From assembly GCA_001599975.1 (NCBI GenBank), contig BCIO01000006.1, positions 1,705,652 to 1,769,651 of the forward strand: a stretch of DNA of 64,000 bases, in the 5' to 3' direction. The translations under genes were made by a program, and so were the position numbers. The notes under the pieces were generated by a model, which saw nothing but the letters and a program-made list of their open reading frames with translations, ran no database searches and had not been told where the DNA came from. This stretch comes from Cystobasidiopsis lactophilus. Its lineage: Eukaryota; Basidiomycota; Agaricostilbomycetes; Agaricostilbales; Chionosphaeraceae. Shown piece after piece: positions 30,736-42,776 of this stretch; within the stretch, counting starts at the first letter, position 1, and every line of letters starts with the position of its first letter.

Positions 30736-32460
30736 AAAGGTGGTGATCCAGCTCAACAAAACATTGCAAACTCCAAGGGCTGCGAACCAAACGCCGACCA
30801 TCTTCTTCTCCGGGCCTCAGGTCATCACGAAGCAAATTCCCATTCGACCCACTTTCCAACGTCGTGGCCCGCCTTTCTCCCAGCCTCCCTTTCGGCGCCC
30901 TCTTCCACCTCTCAAAGCCGCTCCCTGGCCATTGCCACGGATTCCGACTCCCTCCGACACCTCTTCTGACGACGCGCCGCTGCCCAAGAAGCCGTGTAAT
31001 TTGCTGATCGGTGACGACGACTTTGATTTGGTCGCACACTCTGCCCGATCCTTCTTCAACGGACTTTCGCCGTTTGCCAAGTCTTTCCTCTGGGAATCTA
31101 CCTTGACCAAGCGGAAAGCTAAAGCTGTTGAACACCTCTTGGGCTTCGCCGTTCGCTGGAACAAGTTCTCCAAGGCGGAACTGCGAGCTATGGAGGCTGT
31201 TGTGCGAGCAGTTGCAGGTCGGCATCAGATAACCGACGAGACATTGATCAACATGTTCTTGTGGCACAAGAGAAACGACGTCCATCTTGAGCCGGCCCTT
31301 CATGACCTCTATTGTGGATGGCTCCATGTCCTCGACAGGCGTCCCTTACGAACTATCAAAATGCGAGCTTCGGTCCACTTCGATCCTCTCCGAACTGCTC
31401 GTCGGGCGTGGACTACCGCCGAGTGCGATCGCTTCGAAGCTTTATACGCCCAAATGGGCCCCAAGTGGAAACAGATGGCTCCTCGGATGGGGCGGTCGCG
31501 GTCCACCTTGAGCGCGCACTTTCAAAACTCTCGGGACCTTATGCTGCAGCACAAGAGCGGTCGATGGTCAACTACAGAAGATCTGAATTTGCTCGGCCTT
31601 GTTGCGAAGCGGCCAGCACTATGGCGCCAAAAGCGCTTGCGATACTGGGACTTAATTGGATCGGTGGTCGGAAGGACTGGGAAGCAATGTGCATATCGCT
31701 GGTAAGCCTTTACCCCATGAAGAGGAGCGTTGCTCAAGTCTATGCAGGGCTTACCTCCAGCGCGAGCGCGTAGGTGGTCCGACTTCGACAGGACCCTATG
31801 ATCGCTGGACACCATCACGCCAATCCAGGCTTTTTAAGTAGTGAGGTTGGAACTACTGTGGTCCTTCGGGTGTGGGCTAATAAACCTTTGGGAAGCTTGG
31901 GGCAATTTGCGGATTCGTCTGACGTCGATTGGGTCGCCGCCAAGTGTAGCACCAACCTCAGCATGTTCAGCCCTCCTCAAATCAGGTCCTTTTGGGCGCA
32001 CCGCGAGACAACTTTTTTGCACAAAATTGATCCTCTCGGCACCTTTCGAGAGGCAGTTGCCTACCACCTGGCCCAGGCGAAAGCGGAAAAGCGCCAACTT
32101 AAAGAGGCGGACTCTGCTGTGGTGGATCGGGTTGCTTTAGGCCTGGCGGACGAGGAAGATGAGGTGGTGGACGACGAGGCTCCAGTCCAGCAGCCCAAGA
32201 AACGCAAGCGGGTGGTGGAGGCGGACCCGGACCAGACCCTGCAGGACGTCGACCAAGCTGGCGAAAAGCGCTCCAAGCAAAAGAAGAAGCGCAAGCAAGC
32301 TGAGATGGAAGCGGACGAGGTGCCCAGCAAGAAGCGCAAGAAGGCGAGCCTGGAGCGAGGCGAGGTGGCGACCAAGGAGGACAAGCCCAAGAAGAGGAAA
32401 CGAGCGACAGAGTCGGAGCAGGACTTCATCATCAAGAAGAAGAGCAAGAAGCATGTCTGA
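30502..32460 (+). CDS. Reb1/TTF1-like Myb-domain protein (member A)
   Basis: Four exons fit in phase: 30502-30699, 30752-31701, 31748-31837 and 31896-32460, giving about 600 residues. Order: a basic N-terminus starting MPHLRWDDNGTVLP; the block 'FFSGPQVITKQIPIRPTF' plus Pro/Arg-rich sequence, shared by A, B and D; acidic 'DTSSDDAPLPKKP'; a Myb-like region of three parts ('RWNKFSKAELRAMEA..LLDRRPLRTIK'-type lobe, 'RRAWTTAECDRFEAL...GPKWKQMAPRMGRS', 'SGRWSTTEDLNLL...VGRTGKQCAYRW'); a conserved C-terminal domain ('FSPPQIRSFW', 'AYHLAQAKAEKRQLKEA'); and a Lys/Arg-Glu tail ending KKKSKKHV. The repeated W-x(n)-W spacing and final 'QC.YRW' are typical of Reb1/Rtf1/TTF-I. A nuclear DNA-binding factor is likely; its target is unknown. 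Confidence 0.75.
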
Positions 32461-33405
32461 GGGACTTGGGGCCATGGGACTTTGTCTGGTTCCAAGCCGT
32501 AGAGGCAGACGGGTTTGGGACCAAAGGACTTGAATGCGACCCTTTCTCCTTGCAGATTTGTCTCGGGGGACAGTGATAGCATCAAGTTTTTGGCTGCAGT
32601 GAAAGCAGCAAGTGGCAAACCTGAGAGCTGAAGGACGCCGCCGCGAGTTTGAACTTCAGGTTGGAGACGAACGCTGACTTGATCGCAATGCTGCCCTCAC
32701 TTCCTTGCTCTTTGCCGCGTCCAGCGATGTATGCTTAGATTCAGAAGTCAATCACCCAATCCAGGGCTTTGGAAGTCCCTCTAGCGGACGCACGATTGGG
32801 TTCGCTCACTTTGAATCTGCTCCGAGTTCTGCACGCTGCTGACTTCTCGGAAAGATATCGAGCAAAGCAGTACAGTCTCACCCTTCAGATTCAACAAGAG
32901 CAACTGCCATACTTCCTCGCTGCCGCGCTGGTCTTGCCATGCTTCGCTCCCGCTTTCATTCGCAAAGTGCCAATTTACGGCCATGTCCGATTCCAACACT
33001 GGCTTGACTCAGATGCTGCACAATGCTTTCAGCTCGACTTGTTGCGTCTGTTGGTTGCCCGAGTTTCAAGGTGGTCTGTGCTCAGACGTGCATCGCAATT
33101 GGCGTGACTTTTCTTGCCGAGCTCGTCTCTTGTCCTGTCTCCACGACTCGAGGCTACTTTGACGTGGCTAGGCGCATACAGAGGCAGGGTCAACCAGTGG
33201 ATCAAGAGCAGCTGGTCAGCGCGGTCACAGGCAAGCTCATTTGAGAGGTGTGTTTCGAGCGTCGCTCAGACCTTTTTTGACAGTAGCTTGCATCTGGCTA
33301 AGTTCACTCGATCCAGCTCTTCATCGCTTGTCCCACTCTTCCTCGCGGCCACCAACGGGCCGCACCGCGCCGAAGCCAAAGCAGCTTCCTCGTCCGCCGC
33401 AACAA
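32461..33405. other. A-B intergenic region with conserved upstream frame
   Basis: The first about 180 bases match the 3' flanks of B and D. At 33102-33243 a frame 'VTFLAELVSCPVSTTR' up to 'TGKLI' is conserved with the region upstream of gene C, but here it ends in TGA where C has CGA. It may be an untranslated or lost first exon. No separate gene is called. Confidence 0.4.
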
Positions 33406-35437
33406 ATGCCTCGAGACGTTCACGGCACCTCAACTTCCAAGTGGCGTCCCACTCCTCCACCGAAGCTTAAGCAAGATACCTCAAGTGCCCGCCCCAGGGC
33501 TGATGGTGAGACAATCCCATCTGAATCCACTTGATCTTCCTGAATTGGCTTCCCAGTGGCTTTGATTTCAGGAGACGCAAAGCCATCAGCCGCCCAGATG
33601 TTGGCCTCGGATGTGCGAGCGGCGAGTCGATCAGATGCCTACAACTCGCAGGATGGCAGGACAGAAGAGCAGGTAAGCCCACCTCGAAGCTCGAAAAGCG
33701 ACACACTCAGAAGGTGGTAATCCAGCCCAACAAATCTCAAAACTCAAAACCTGCTGCTGCGAAACAAAAGCCGACCGTCTTCTTTTCTGGTCCTCAAGTC
33801 ATCACGAAGCAGATGCCTGCTCGTCCTACTTTTCGGCGTCGCGGCCCGCCTTTCTCCCAGCCTTCCTTTCGACGACCTCCCCCGCGTCCCAAGGCAGCAC
33901 CTGCACCAATCCCACGGTTTCCAACCCCCTCTGACAGCTCTTCCGACGAGGAGCCGCTGCCCAAGAAGCCGCCAACCGTCCTCATCGACGAGAACTTTGA
34001 TCTCGCAGCTCACATGACCAAGTCGTTCTTCAGCCAGTTGTCTTCCTTTGCCAAAGAGACTTTGTGCGACTTGACTATCACCAGAGCAGAGGCTGCACGC
34101 CTTCGTCCACGGCTTGGATTCGACGTTAAGTGGTCCAAATGGTCGAATTCAGAGTCGGCGGCAATAGAGGCGGGCCTGGCGATCGTCGCTCGTTGGCACA
34201 ATCTCTCCCAGGAAACCTTGATCGACATCTTTTTCGACCAAAAGGCCATGCGCAATCGACCAGCCTCTTATGCCGATCTTTGCTTCGCCTGGCTCCACCT
34301 CCTTGATCGACGGCCACTTCGCACGATCAAAACGCGGGCAGCCCTCATGCTGGATCCCTATAGCCATGTCAAGGGAACGTTATCGTCCGCCGAAGAGATC
34401 CGATTCGACCAGCTCTTGCTCGAGATGGGGAAGCGGTGGGCGAAGATAGCACCGATTATGGAGCGTTCCCGTCGGACACTTCAGGACCACTACCGCCGAC
34501 GACAATCAAAATCTATGCCACATAGGAGTGGCCGCTGGACAAGGACAGAAGACGACGACTTGCGCAAGGCCGTGGCAGCGGCCCGCCGAGACGGAGTGCA
34601 GGGTCCTTTCTGGGCCTCCATTGGCGCCATTGTTGGTCGAACTGACTTACAATGTGTATACCGATGGTAAGCCAGCATACAAATCTATGAAGCTGAGCTC
34701 CACCAATGCCATGTCGCAGGAATCAACTTCAACGCGACCCGACAGAGCGCCCGAGCTGGACGAGGCGCGAAAGCTTGTGGACACCAAGCCTTATCTGCAG
34801 GTTGCTCAAAAAGTAGGAGCTATCACGTTTTTCAATCTTGCCTGCCAAGGCTGATCGAGTGCGGGCCAGCCTTCGTCAATATGAAGATGCAACGGCGGTC
34901 ATCTGGTCGGTGGTCAGAGCAGAGGCCAAACTCACCCTCTTTAGTGCCTTCCAACTTAGAGGCTTCTGGAACCACCGCTTCCGCCACTTTTTGCAGGTCA
35001 TCGACCCTCAGGGAAGCTTTCAAGATGCCGTCGTCTACCACCTTACCAAGGCGAAAGCGGAAAAGAAAAGGCTCAAGGAGGCCCAGTCTGCAGTGGTCGA
35101 CCTGGCTGCTCTTGGTCTGGTGGACGACGACAAGGAGGAGATGGTGGACGACGAGACTCCAGTCCAGCAGTCCAAGAAGCGCAAGCCGGTGGTGGAGGAG
35201 CACCCGGACCAGACCCTGAGGGACGCCGATCAGGCTGACCAAGCGCGCTTCAAGGGAAAGAAGAAGCGGACAAGAGCCGAGATGGAAGTGGACGAGCTGC
35301 CCAAGAAGAAGCGCAAGAAGGCGAGGCGGGAGCGAGGCGAAGTGGCGACCGAGGAGGACAAGCCCAAGAAGAGGAAGCGAGCGGCAGAGTCGGAGCGGGG
35401 TGTCATGATCAAGAAGAAGAGCAAGAAGCACGCCTGA
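33406..35437 (+). CDS. Reb1/TTF1-like Myb-domain protein (member B)
   Basis: Five exons fit: 33406-33505, 33572-33672, 33711-34666, 34720-34800 and 34870-35437, giving about 601 residues. It starts MPRDVHGTSTSKWRPTPPPK, the same opening as gene C. After 'FFSGPQVITKQMPARPTF' and an acidic patch come the Myb-like parts: 'KWSKWSNSESAAIEAG' and 'LLDRRPLRTIKTRA' (about 207-280), 'LLEMGKRWAKIAPIMERS' (about 310), and 'SGRWTRTEDDDLRKA..VGRTDLQCVYRW' (about 340-385). A conserved C-terminal domain ('YEDATAVIW', 'VYHLTKAKAEKKRLKEA') precedes a Lys/Arg-Glu tail ending KKKSKKHA, which would act as nuclear localisation signal. Exon phases are the same as in A, C and D from the Myb exon onward. Role inferred as sequence-specific DNA binding. 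Confidence 0.76.
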
Positions 35438-36202
35438 GCTACTTGGGGGCGCGGGCACTTTGTTTGGTGCCAAGCTTCAGAGGCGTAAGGGTTTTAGACC
35501 GAAACTTTTGAATGCGACCCTTTCTCCTTGCATTGCCCTCTCACAGACAGTGATAACACCAAGTTCCTGGCTACAATTCAAGCAGCAAATGGCAAACCTG
35601 AGAGTCGAAGAACGCCACCGCGAGTTTCGATTTGGAGACGGACGCCGCCGCCGACTTTGTCTTATTGTGGCCCTCGCTTCCTTTCTCTTTGGCTCTTACT
35701 TCCACGATTGCCTGATGAAACAGTCAATCCATAATTGGTTCGATTCGGCAATGAGTCGCCTCTCAAAAAGGACGGTCTCCGCCAATGGCACCTCTCTGCC
35801 GGACTGCTATTCTGGTTAGAGCCCTTTTGACACCTCTTTTGCCCTCGTCTCCTTTTGTTCAGAACCTAAATCGTGCCTGTGACACACCACAAGGAGCCAC
35901 AGCGAGAACTTGTGCTTGCCTCTGCCCCTCCTTTGCCTTCGTCGGCCAAAACGTCAAGTTCCACGATGTCGCCTCCCCCAGCGTCTTGCCCTGTGCCTTT
36001 GCTTGCGCCAACTTGTGTGCTCGCTGCAGAGAGCAGGCTTGCCGGCAGGCGATCGCCAGGGCACCTGACCCCGCCCGGCGCAGATCCTTTTCCGCATTTG
36101 GACAAGTCAAGTGGAAACGGCAGTTAAGCTCTGCAACACGCCCAGCAGCTGAGACGTGCTTGCCTTCTCGATTCTTACAAGCTTTCTCCTTCACCAGCAG
36201 TC
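35438..36202. other. Intergenic region, gene B to oxidase
   Basis: The first about 220 bases repeat the 3' flank seen after A and D (shared GAATGCGACCCTTTCTCCTT at about 35511). The rest is presumed promoter of the oxidase. No gene seen. Confidence 0.45.
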
Positions 36203-39200
36203 ATGATTGGCGCGTGGTTCCTCCTTTGGGCGGTAGCATTTGGCGCCGCGCTTTTGGACGCGAAGCAGCCTCATGAAGCAGGCGTTCTGCGGCCTCACCA
36301 TGGCTTCCGGCGCCTTGAACCAAGGGCAAAGACTACTTCGACCAAGGCGACATCATCGTCATCGATCAAAGCGACATCATCGTCGGCCAAGGCTTCCTCA
36401 TCTTCTTCGGCGCCCGCTGTCTCGACCTCGGCCCCATTGGGTACCACCAACATAGCGCGCCTTGCGTCATGTGTGGTAGTGGCTTCGTCTGAGACCGTGG
36501 ATTCTCCTGCCATCGCTGCGGTCGATGGCAATTTAGGCGGCTACACCAATTCTGATTCCGACCCAGCTGTGCACTTCGAATGGTCTTCGAACGGCCAAAC
36601 GACGGGCGCGACGCTCAAGCTCTCATGGCCTTCTGCCTACCTTATCTCTGAAATCCAGCTGTCGGATAGGCCCAATTTGGTGCGGGCCGTTTGTGTCCTC
36701 GATTTCTTCCAAGACGCTGACTTGCGCTCATGGTTAGGACGATCGGATCATGAATGGCACTATCAAATTTTCAGACGGCTCCATCATCTCTACTGGGGCC
36801 TTGAACAATGTGCGATCTTCATTCGCGTTTTGACCGAGTGCGGCTTATAATCCATGCAGGATGGCTCGATCAACGTCTTCGAGTTCCCGCCTCGCATGTC
36901 CAATTCAATTCTGCTCACAATTACGAAAGTCTCAGCGACCACCGCCAACTCTGGCTTATCGGAAATCAGGTGAGGCTGCACGTTCTCGCGTGTGAATCGG
37001 TTGTTGCTCAGCTTTGGTGCGCAGAGTGTTTGCGCCACTCAACTCGGCTTCCTCTTCCGCCAGTATGTCTTTGAGCGCCTCCAAGTCTTCCTCCGCGTCG
37101 TCTTCGGTGGTCTCCTCCTCCAGCAAAGCGAGTTCCTCTGCCTCCAGTAAAGCCAGCTCTTCCGCCTCCAGCAAAGCCAGCAGCTCAGCGTCGTCTTCCC
37201 TCAAAAGCTCGTCTGCTCCGCAACCCAGCTCATCTAGCGGTCCCATATCCACCGGCCTGGTCAACATCGCCAACTTGGCCGTCGTGACTGCTTCGTCTCA
37301 GGCCCCAGGTTCGCCTGCGTCGGCGGCCGTTGACGGCATCAACGCCGGCTACTTGACAAGTGACAACGACCCTGATCAAGACAAGGAGTGGAGCTCAAAC
37401 GGCGAGGGCAAGGGTGCCTGGTTGAAGCTCGTCTTCCCAAAAGCTTACTCGGTAAGTTTTTTTTGAAAATTGGTGGGCATTTCTGAAGCCTTCGCTCCAG
37501 ATCTCGGCCGTTTCCCTGGCTGATCGTCCCAATTTGGTGGATCAATGCACATCAGCAACCTTGACGTTCGACGACGGGAGCACCATCCCCATCTCTGCCC
37601 TCAATAACAATGGAGCTTTTACAAACTTCACCTTCCCTGCCAAATCGTCCAAGTCGCTCTTGTTCACAGTGGTCACAGTCTCTACGAGCACAGTTAACGT
37701 CGGACTTGCCGAGATCCAAGTCTTCGCGCCAGGAACCGCTGTACCCAGCTCGGCTTCTTCTAGTGTTCGGAGTTCCATCCACAATTCGCGCAAGAGCTCG
37801 AGTAACAGTGGTTTGCAGTCGCTCTCTGGCTCTTCCTCTGGCTTTAGCAGTACTATCAGTGGCTCAAGCCAGGCTAGCAGCTTGGCCTCTAGTGTTCGCA
37901 GTTCCGTCCACAATTCGCGCAAGAGCTCGAGTAACAGTGGCTCGCAGTCTTCCTCTGGCATCGGCTCTGGCTCCATTACTGCCAGTAGCACAATCAGTGC
38001 TTCGCTTTCATCCAGCTCTCAGCCATCTAGAAGCGGCAGTTCATCACATGCCAGCTCACTTGTCAGCCAATCCACTTCTTCAGCTCCTGTTTCTGCATCC
38101 ATTAGCAGTGCGTCTTCGAAATCCAGCTCGTCCGGCAGTCAATCCGGATCCTCGGCCTCTCCTTCTGCATCCAGCCAGTACAATCTTGCCCGACTAGCTA
38201 CGGCGACGGCGTCTTCCCAGGATCCCGGCTCCCCAGCTTCTGGCGTGAACGACGGCATTATCGCCGGCTACATTAGCAAAGATAGCGATCCAGATCAGGA
38301 CAAAGAGTGGGCGACATTGGGCGAGAAGGCGGGAGCGTGGATCAAGCTGACTTGGCCAGTCCCATACGTGGTGCGTGTGATCCAGTATCTCTCTGCCCCT
38401 TCTGACTTCCGTTCCTTGTTACAGATGTCAAGCGTCGCCATATCAGATCGTGTGAATCTCAACGACTCGGTTACCTCGGCGCGCCTCACCTTCGAGGATG
38501 GTTCGACTGTGCCCATCGGTGCCTTGATTAACGACGGTACTCCGACTCCTTTCAGCTTCGCTCCGAAGATATCCAAGACCCTCCTCTTCACTGTATTGTC
38601 GTGCTCGCCCGACACCTTCAACATTGGACTCGCAGAGCTCCAGGTCTTTGGAGCCGACAGCAGCATCACCTCAGGCATCAGCTCAGCTTCTCCGTCCGTC
38701 TCGGCTTCCGGTTCTAAAAGTGCCAGCGTGTCGGCATCAGCGTCCAGCGCTTCAGGCAGCGGGAAGCCGGCAGCCTCTGGCCTGGTCAACATCGGTCCCC
38801 GAGCGTTTGCTGTGGCTTCCTCAGAGGCATGGGGTGAGATCGTTTGCCAAATGCCTTTCAAGCTCCCGAATTTATGGCTGTCCACCACAGGTGCATCACC
38901 TGCCAGCGCCGCTATTGACGGAGTCGATGACGGCTACATCGTGCGTGTTTGAACTTCTGTCCATGCCGACCTTGCTGAGAGACCCAACAGAGCAACGACA
39001 ACGACCCAGGGGTCGCGAATGAATGGGCGACGCAGTATCAGACAGTTGGGGCCTTTTTGAACCTGACTTGGGACCGACCCTACCTGGTGCGGGCCTTTCT
39101 GGTGTGATTGAGACCAAAACCTCACGCAAAGCCGCAGATTTCGGCGCTGTCAATTGCTGATCGGTACGAAATCTTTTGCTGATCCCGCACGAAGAGAATC

Positions 39201-41843
39201 ACTCTGATAGACTTTGAGCAGGCCCAACGTCGCCGATCAAGTCACGAAAGCCACCATCACTTTCGGCAACAGCAATGGCTCGGCTTTGACAGTAGGGCCT
39301 CTTCTGAACGGCTATGGATATACGAATGTGTCTTTCACCCCGCGTATGGCAAGTAGCTTGCTATTCACGGTGACGGCGGTTTCTGCTTCCACCGTCGCCG
39401 CTGGTCTGGCGGAAATTATGGTCTGGGCAGTCGACAACCCACTACCTGCTGTAACGCCCGGCGCTTGGTCTCTTGTTCGCGGGCCCTCGACGAAGGTCAA
39501 CGCCATGCAAGTGACGGTAGTGGGGCCGAACTCCGTCCTCATCTTGGACAAGGCCGAAAACAATCCTGGAACGGCCAATTCTTTCTCAGGGTGGTCTTGG
39601 GTCGAGCACATGAACTTGGCGACAGGACAGCACCAGCTTCTGCCCGTTCAAACGAACTCGTATGTCTCAGCTTGTCTAGCTCGTCGCAGCCGGCTCAGTT
39701 CTCACTAGGTTCTGCGCCGGTGGCTCGCATCTTTCGAACGGCACGATGGTCAGCCTTAGTGGCAATGCTCCATACGGGTGAGTCAACGGGACGATTAATA
39801 TCAGCTCGAGTCTAACGAGGTAACACCAGGTTTGGTGATACGAGCGGCGTCACTTCGGCCCGCCTGTTCCAAAACTGTGGCGACAGCGGGTGCACGTACC
39901 AAGAATGGGCTTCGACCGTTCGCCTCTCTACACCGTGAGTGACTCATCTCTGTCTTAGCGGAGAAGCACTAAAAGGCCACACAGTCGGTGGTACGTCGGC
40001 ACGTGTCGACTCCAAGATGGCTCTTTGATCGCTTTCGGTGCGTATCGATTCATGCCCGATGAAAGAAGGGCCTAAAATGATTCTCAGGCGGTATGAACCA
40101 AACTGGGTTCACTGTAAGCCAATGCGGGCTTTACTACGCCACCGTTTGCTTACCCTACTTCCAGAACGAGGCCGACCTCGACAACCCGACCTACGAATTC
40201 TACCCGTCTAAGGGCCTTGGAAATGGCTTGCCGATCTATTCACCTTTATTGCATGATGCGCTGAACTCCAATGTTCGTTTTTCCCTTCGCACTCGCTGGC
40301 GCGCGCTCATGTCCGTCTGCAGCTCTTCCCTTTCATCGCTCTTTTGCCAAGTGAGTGCTACCATCGCTTCACTTCAATGCCACTTCTCAAAGATCAGCCT
40401 AGATGGCAAATTGTTCGTCGCTTCGAATCGGAAGGCCATGATCTTTGACTGGCAAACAAACACCGAAACAAGATTGCCCGACATCCCAAAGACCCGCATC
40501 ACCTACCCTTACACGGCTGCCGCCACCCTTTTGCCTCTTACGATTGCCAATAACTGGACTCCAGAGATCTTGCTCTGTGGTGGCAGCAATGTCAGTGATG
40601 CCCATTGGTTGCCATTGCGTGACACGCTGACGAGGTTTCCAGGTCGGATCGGATTCTTTGGACACCGGACTTTTGAGCAGCCAGAACCCTGCTACTAACA
40701 TCTGTTTGCGAATGGTCCTGACCTCTTCCGGTATCGCGGCTGGCTGGAAGCAAGATTCTGAAACGCTGCCCGAGAATCGTGTGATGGGCCAAGCGCTTTT
40801 GCTTCCAACTGGGCAGTGCGTACTTTGCGCATGAGGTCCTCAATTCAGCAGACTGATGCTATTTCCAACAGGGTCGTGATTGTGAACGGCGCCCAGACTG
40901 GTGTCGCAGGTACGTCTTGTCCGAACGCCGATTGCGTAGCCACCACTCATAGTTGAGCAAAGGCTACGCCGATTTGAACGATTGCGTTGGGTACTCGAAT
41001 GCGGACCACCCAGCTTTCCGGCCTGTGATGTATACACCCACCAATGCGCCTGGCTCCCGAATCTCCAACGCAGGGCTGCCGACTTCAGATATCCCAAGGA
41101 TGTACCATTCCTCGGCTACTCTGATGCCCTCTGGTAACATCTTTATCGCTGGATCCAATCCCAACGACATCTATCAGGGTGAGACTGCTCTCAAGTGCTC
41201 AAGACTTTCCGCTCACATCTTTGTCAGCTCCCGGCACCGTCAAGTACTTCACCGAGATGAGGACGGAGTTCCTGAATCCCTACTACATGTCGATGCAAAG
41301 GCCCAACATCACATCCGGACCGTCTTCAATGGGCTTTGGGGCCACAGTCACGATCAAGGCTCAGCTACCTGCTGGACTTCCGACTGCGAACGTCTCCGTC
41401 GTGCTCATGGATCTGTAGGTCCTCAATGAGCTTGTTCAAGCTCAGAGCTTTGCTGAAAGGCTTTCCGCAGTGGCTACTCAACTCACAGCTTGAACGTCGA
41501 CCTCAAGCTTGTCGAACTCGTCGTCAAGTCGGTGGCAGCGGACGGCACCCTGACTGTGACTGGTCCAATCAATGGATCGATGTTCGCCCCTGGGTGAGCT
41601 TTGGCCCTTCCCTTGCATCCTTGCTTCGTGCTCAAGCGCTGGCATAGCTACGGCTGGATCTTCGTGGTTTGCCAAGTGGGCGCCGTCGGTGTGCCGTCGG
41701 AGGGCATCAAGGTCTTGGTCGGAAGTGGTGCAGATCCGCCATACGACGCGGCTGCCCATGCCAACATGCTCAAAACCTATCCCGTCGCTGGCTTGGGCCC
41801 AGCGAAACTGCAAGCGAGGAGCAATCGCCTTTATTACAGCTGA
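36203..41843 (+). CDS. Secreted glyoxal/galactose-oxidase-like copper radical oxidase with four discoidin-like repeats
   Basis: Predicted to oxidise small aldehydes or alcohols to acids with release of H2O2 outside the cell. It opens with a signal peptide ([20 protein letters not shown]), then a Ser/Thr stretch and four related modules, each starting 'N(I/L)A.LA...ASS....SPA' with 'DGI.AGY' and 'EW' landmarks (about 36450, 37255, 38180 and 38785), separated by Ser-rich linkers. The oxidase part follows: '[20 protein letters not shown]' (39716, radical-site Cys), '[12 protein letters not shown]' (40184, Tyr ligand region), '[20 protein letters not shown]' (about 40769), '[20 protein letters not shown]' (about 41098, His ligand) and a C-terminal Ig-like domain (DUF1929 type) ending RLYYS. 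Many short introns; I did not resolve every exon, so protein length (about 1,400-1,500) is approximate. Confidence 0.8.
37759..37950 (+). repeat. Direct repeat in the Ser-rich linker of the oxidase
   Basis: A block of about 64 bases beginning TCTAGTGTTCG at 37759 recurs at 37888 with few differences (period 129 bases, in frame). Both encode S-V-R-S-S-(I/V)[11 protein letters not shown]. The linker has grown by in-frame duplication. Confidence 0.8.
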
Positions 41844-42776
41844 TCGATTGGCTGTCTTTGTATTTGTTTTATCAAATGTGTGTGAAATAGAAGGAACGGG
41901 CTGTATTTGTTAGACTTGGAAGAAACTCCCGACACTGAGCTGAGTTGTTTGCGCCTTATATTGCCAGGGCAAGACGGCGGAATATGAGGCTCTGGCCCCT
42001 CCAAGATCTGTAAGTATAGCACATGGTCTGTGAATGAGCCATATCGTCACTGCGGAGAGAAGAGATGGAACGAACGCACCAAACACCGAGCTCGAAGCAT
42101 TGCCACTGCCATCTCTTCCTGTTCCGCCTGCCTCAGCGCCGACGCCCTTGCTTCAGTCTAGACACTTGACACAGTACCTCGTCGGATTGGCGAGCTGAGT
42201 TGCAAGGGAGTTCACACGCCAAACATCACCAACGACAACAAGAGAAGAATCCAAGCCAACTGGCGCTGCAGGGCTCCATTGAAGCATTGGGACGAGCGAG
42301 CGCAGTCCTTGTCGTGTGAGGAAGAGCAGCAGCAATCGGAGAGCACAGTTGCCAAGCCCAGCAGTCACCGTCCGGAGGCAAGGAGCACACCGCGCACCAA
42401 CTCGGCGGTCTGGAGCGGCCCGCCATCATGCTACCCTGCTTCGGGTCGCCTTTGAGCAGTTCTACAGCTCATTTACATTGTCCTAGAGCTACAGTCCTGT
42501 CCAGAAGTATAGCACGCTCGACCGGCTGCCCTCCGAATGCTCTCCAAGTCACCTCCGCGCAGGAAATGCCCCTCCTCGCTCTTCGTCTCTGCCCCTGTGG
42601 CTCTACGGCGCGGCACTCCATACAACCAAGACCCACATCGCGTTGCTGATGGGAGTTCAATGAAGAAGATGTCAAGGATACGATTCGAAACTTGCTCTGC
42701 CTGGATTGCTGTCCGTGCGCTGAAATTTTATCCCTCGGCACACTTGTCCTTTGTCCTCTAGCGGCCATCTTGAAGT
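41844..42776. other. Intergenic region, oxidase to gene F
   Basis: About 930 bases. Nothing recognised on either strand beyond presumed terminator and promoter sequence. Confidence 0.4.
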
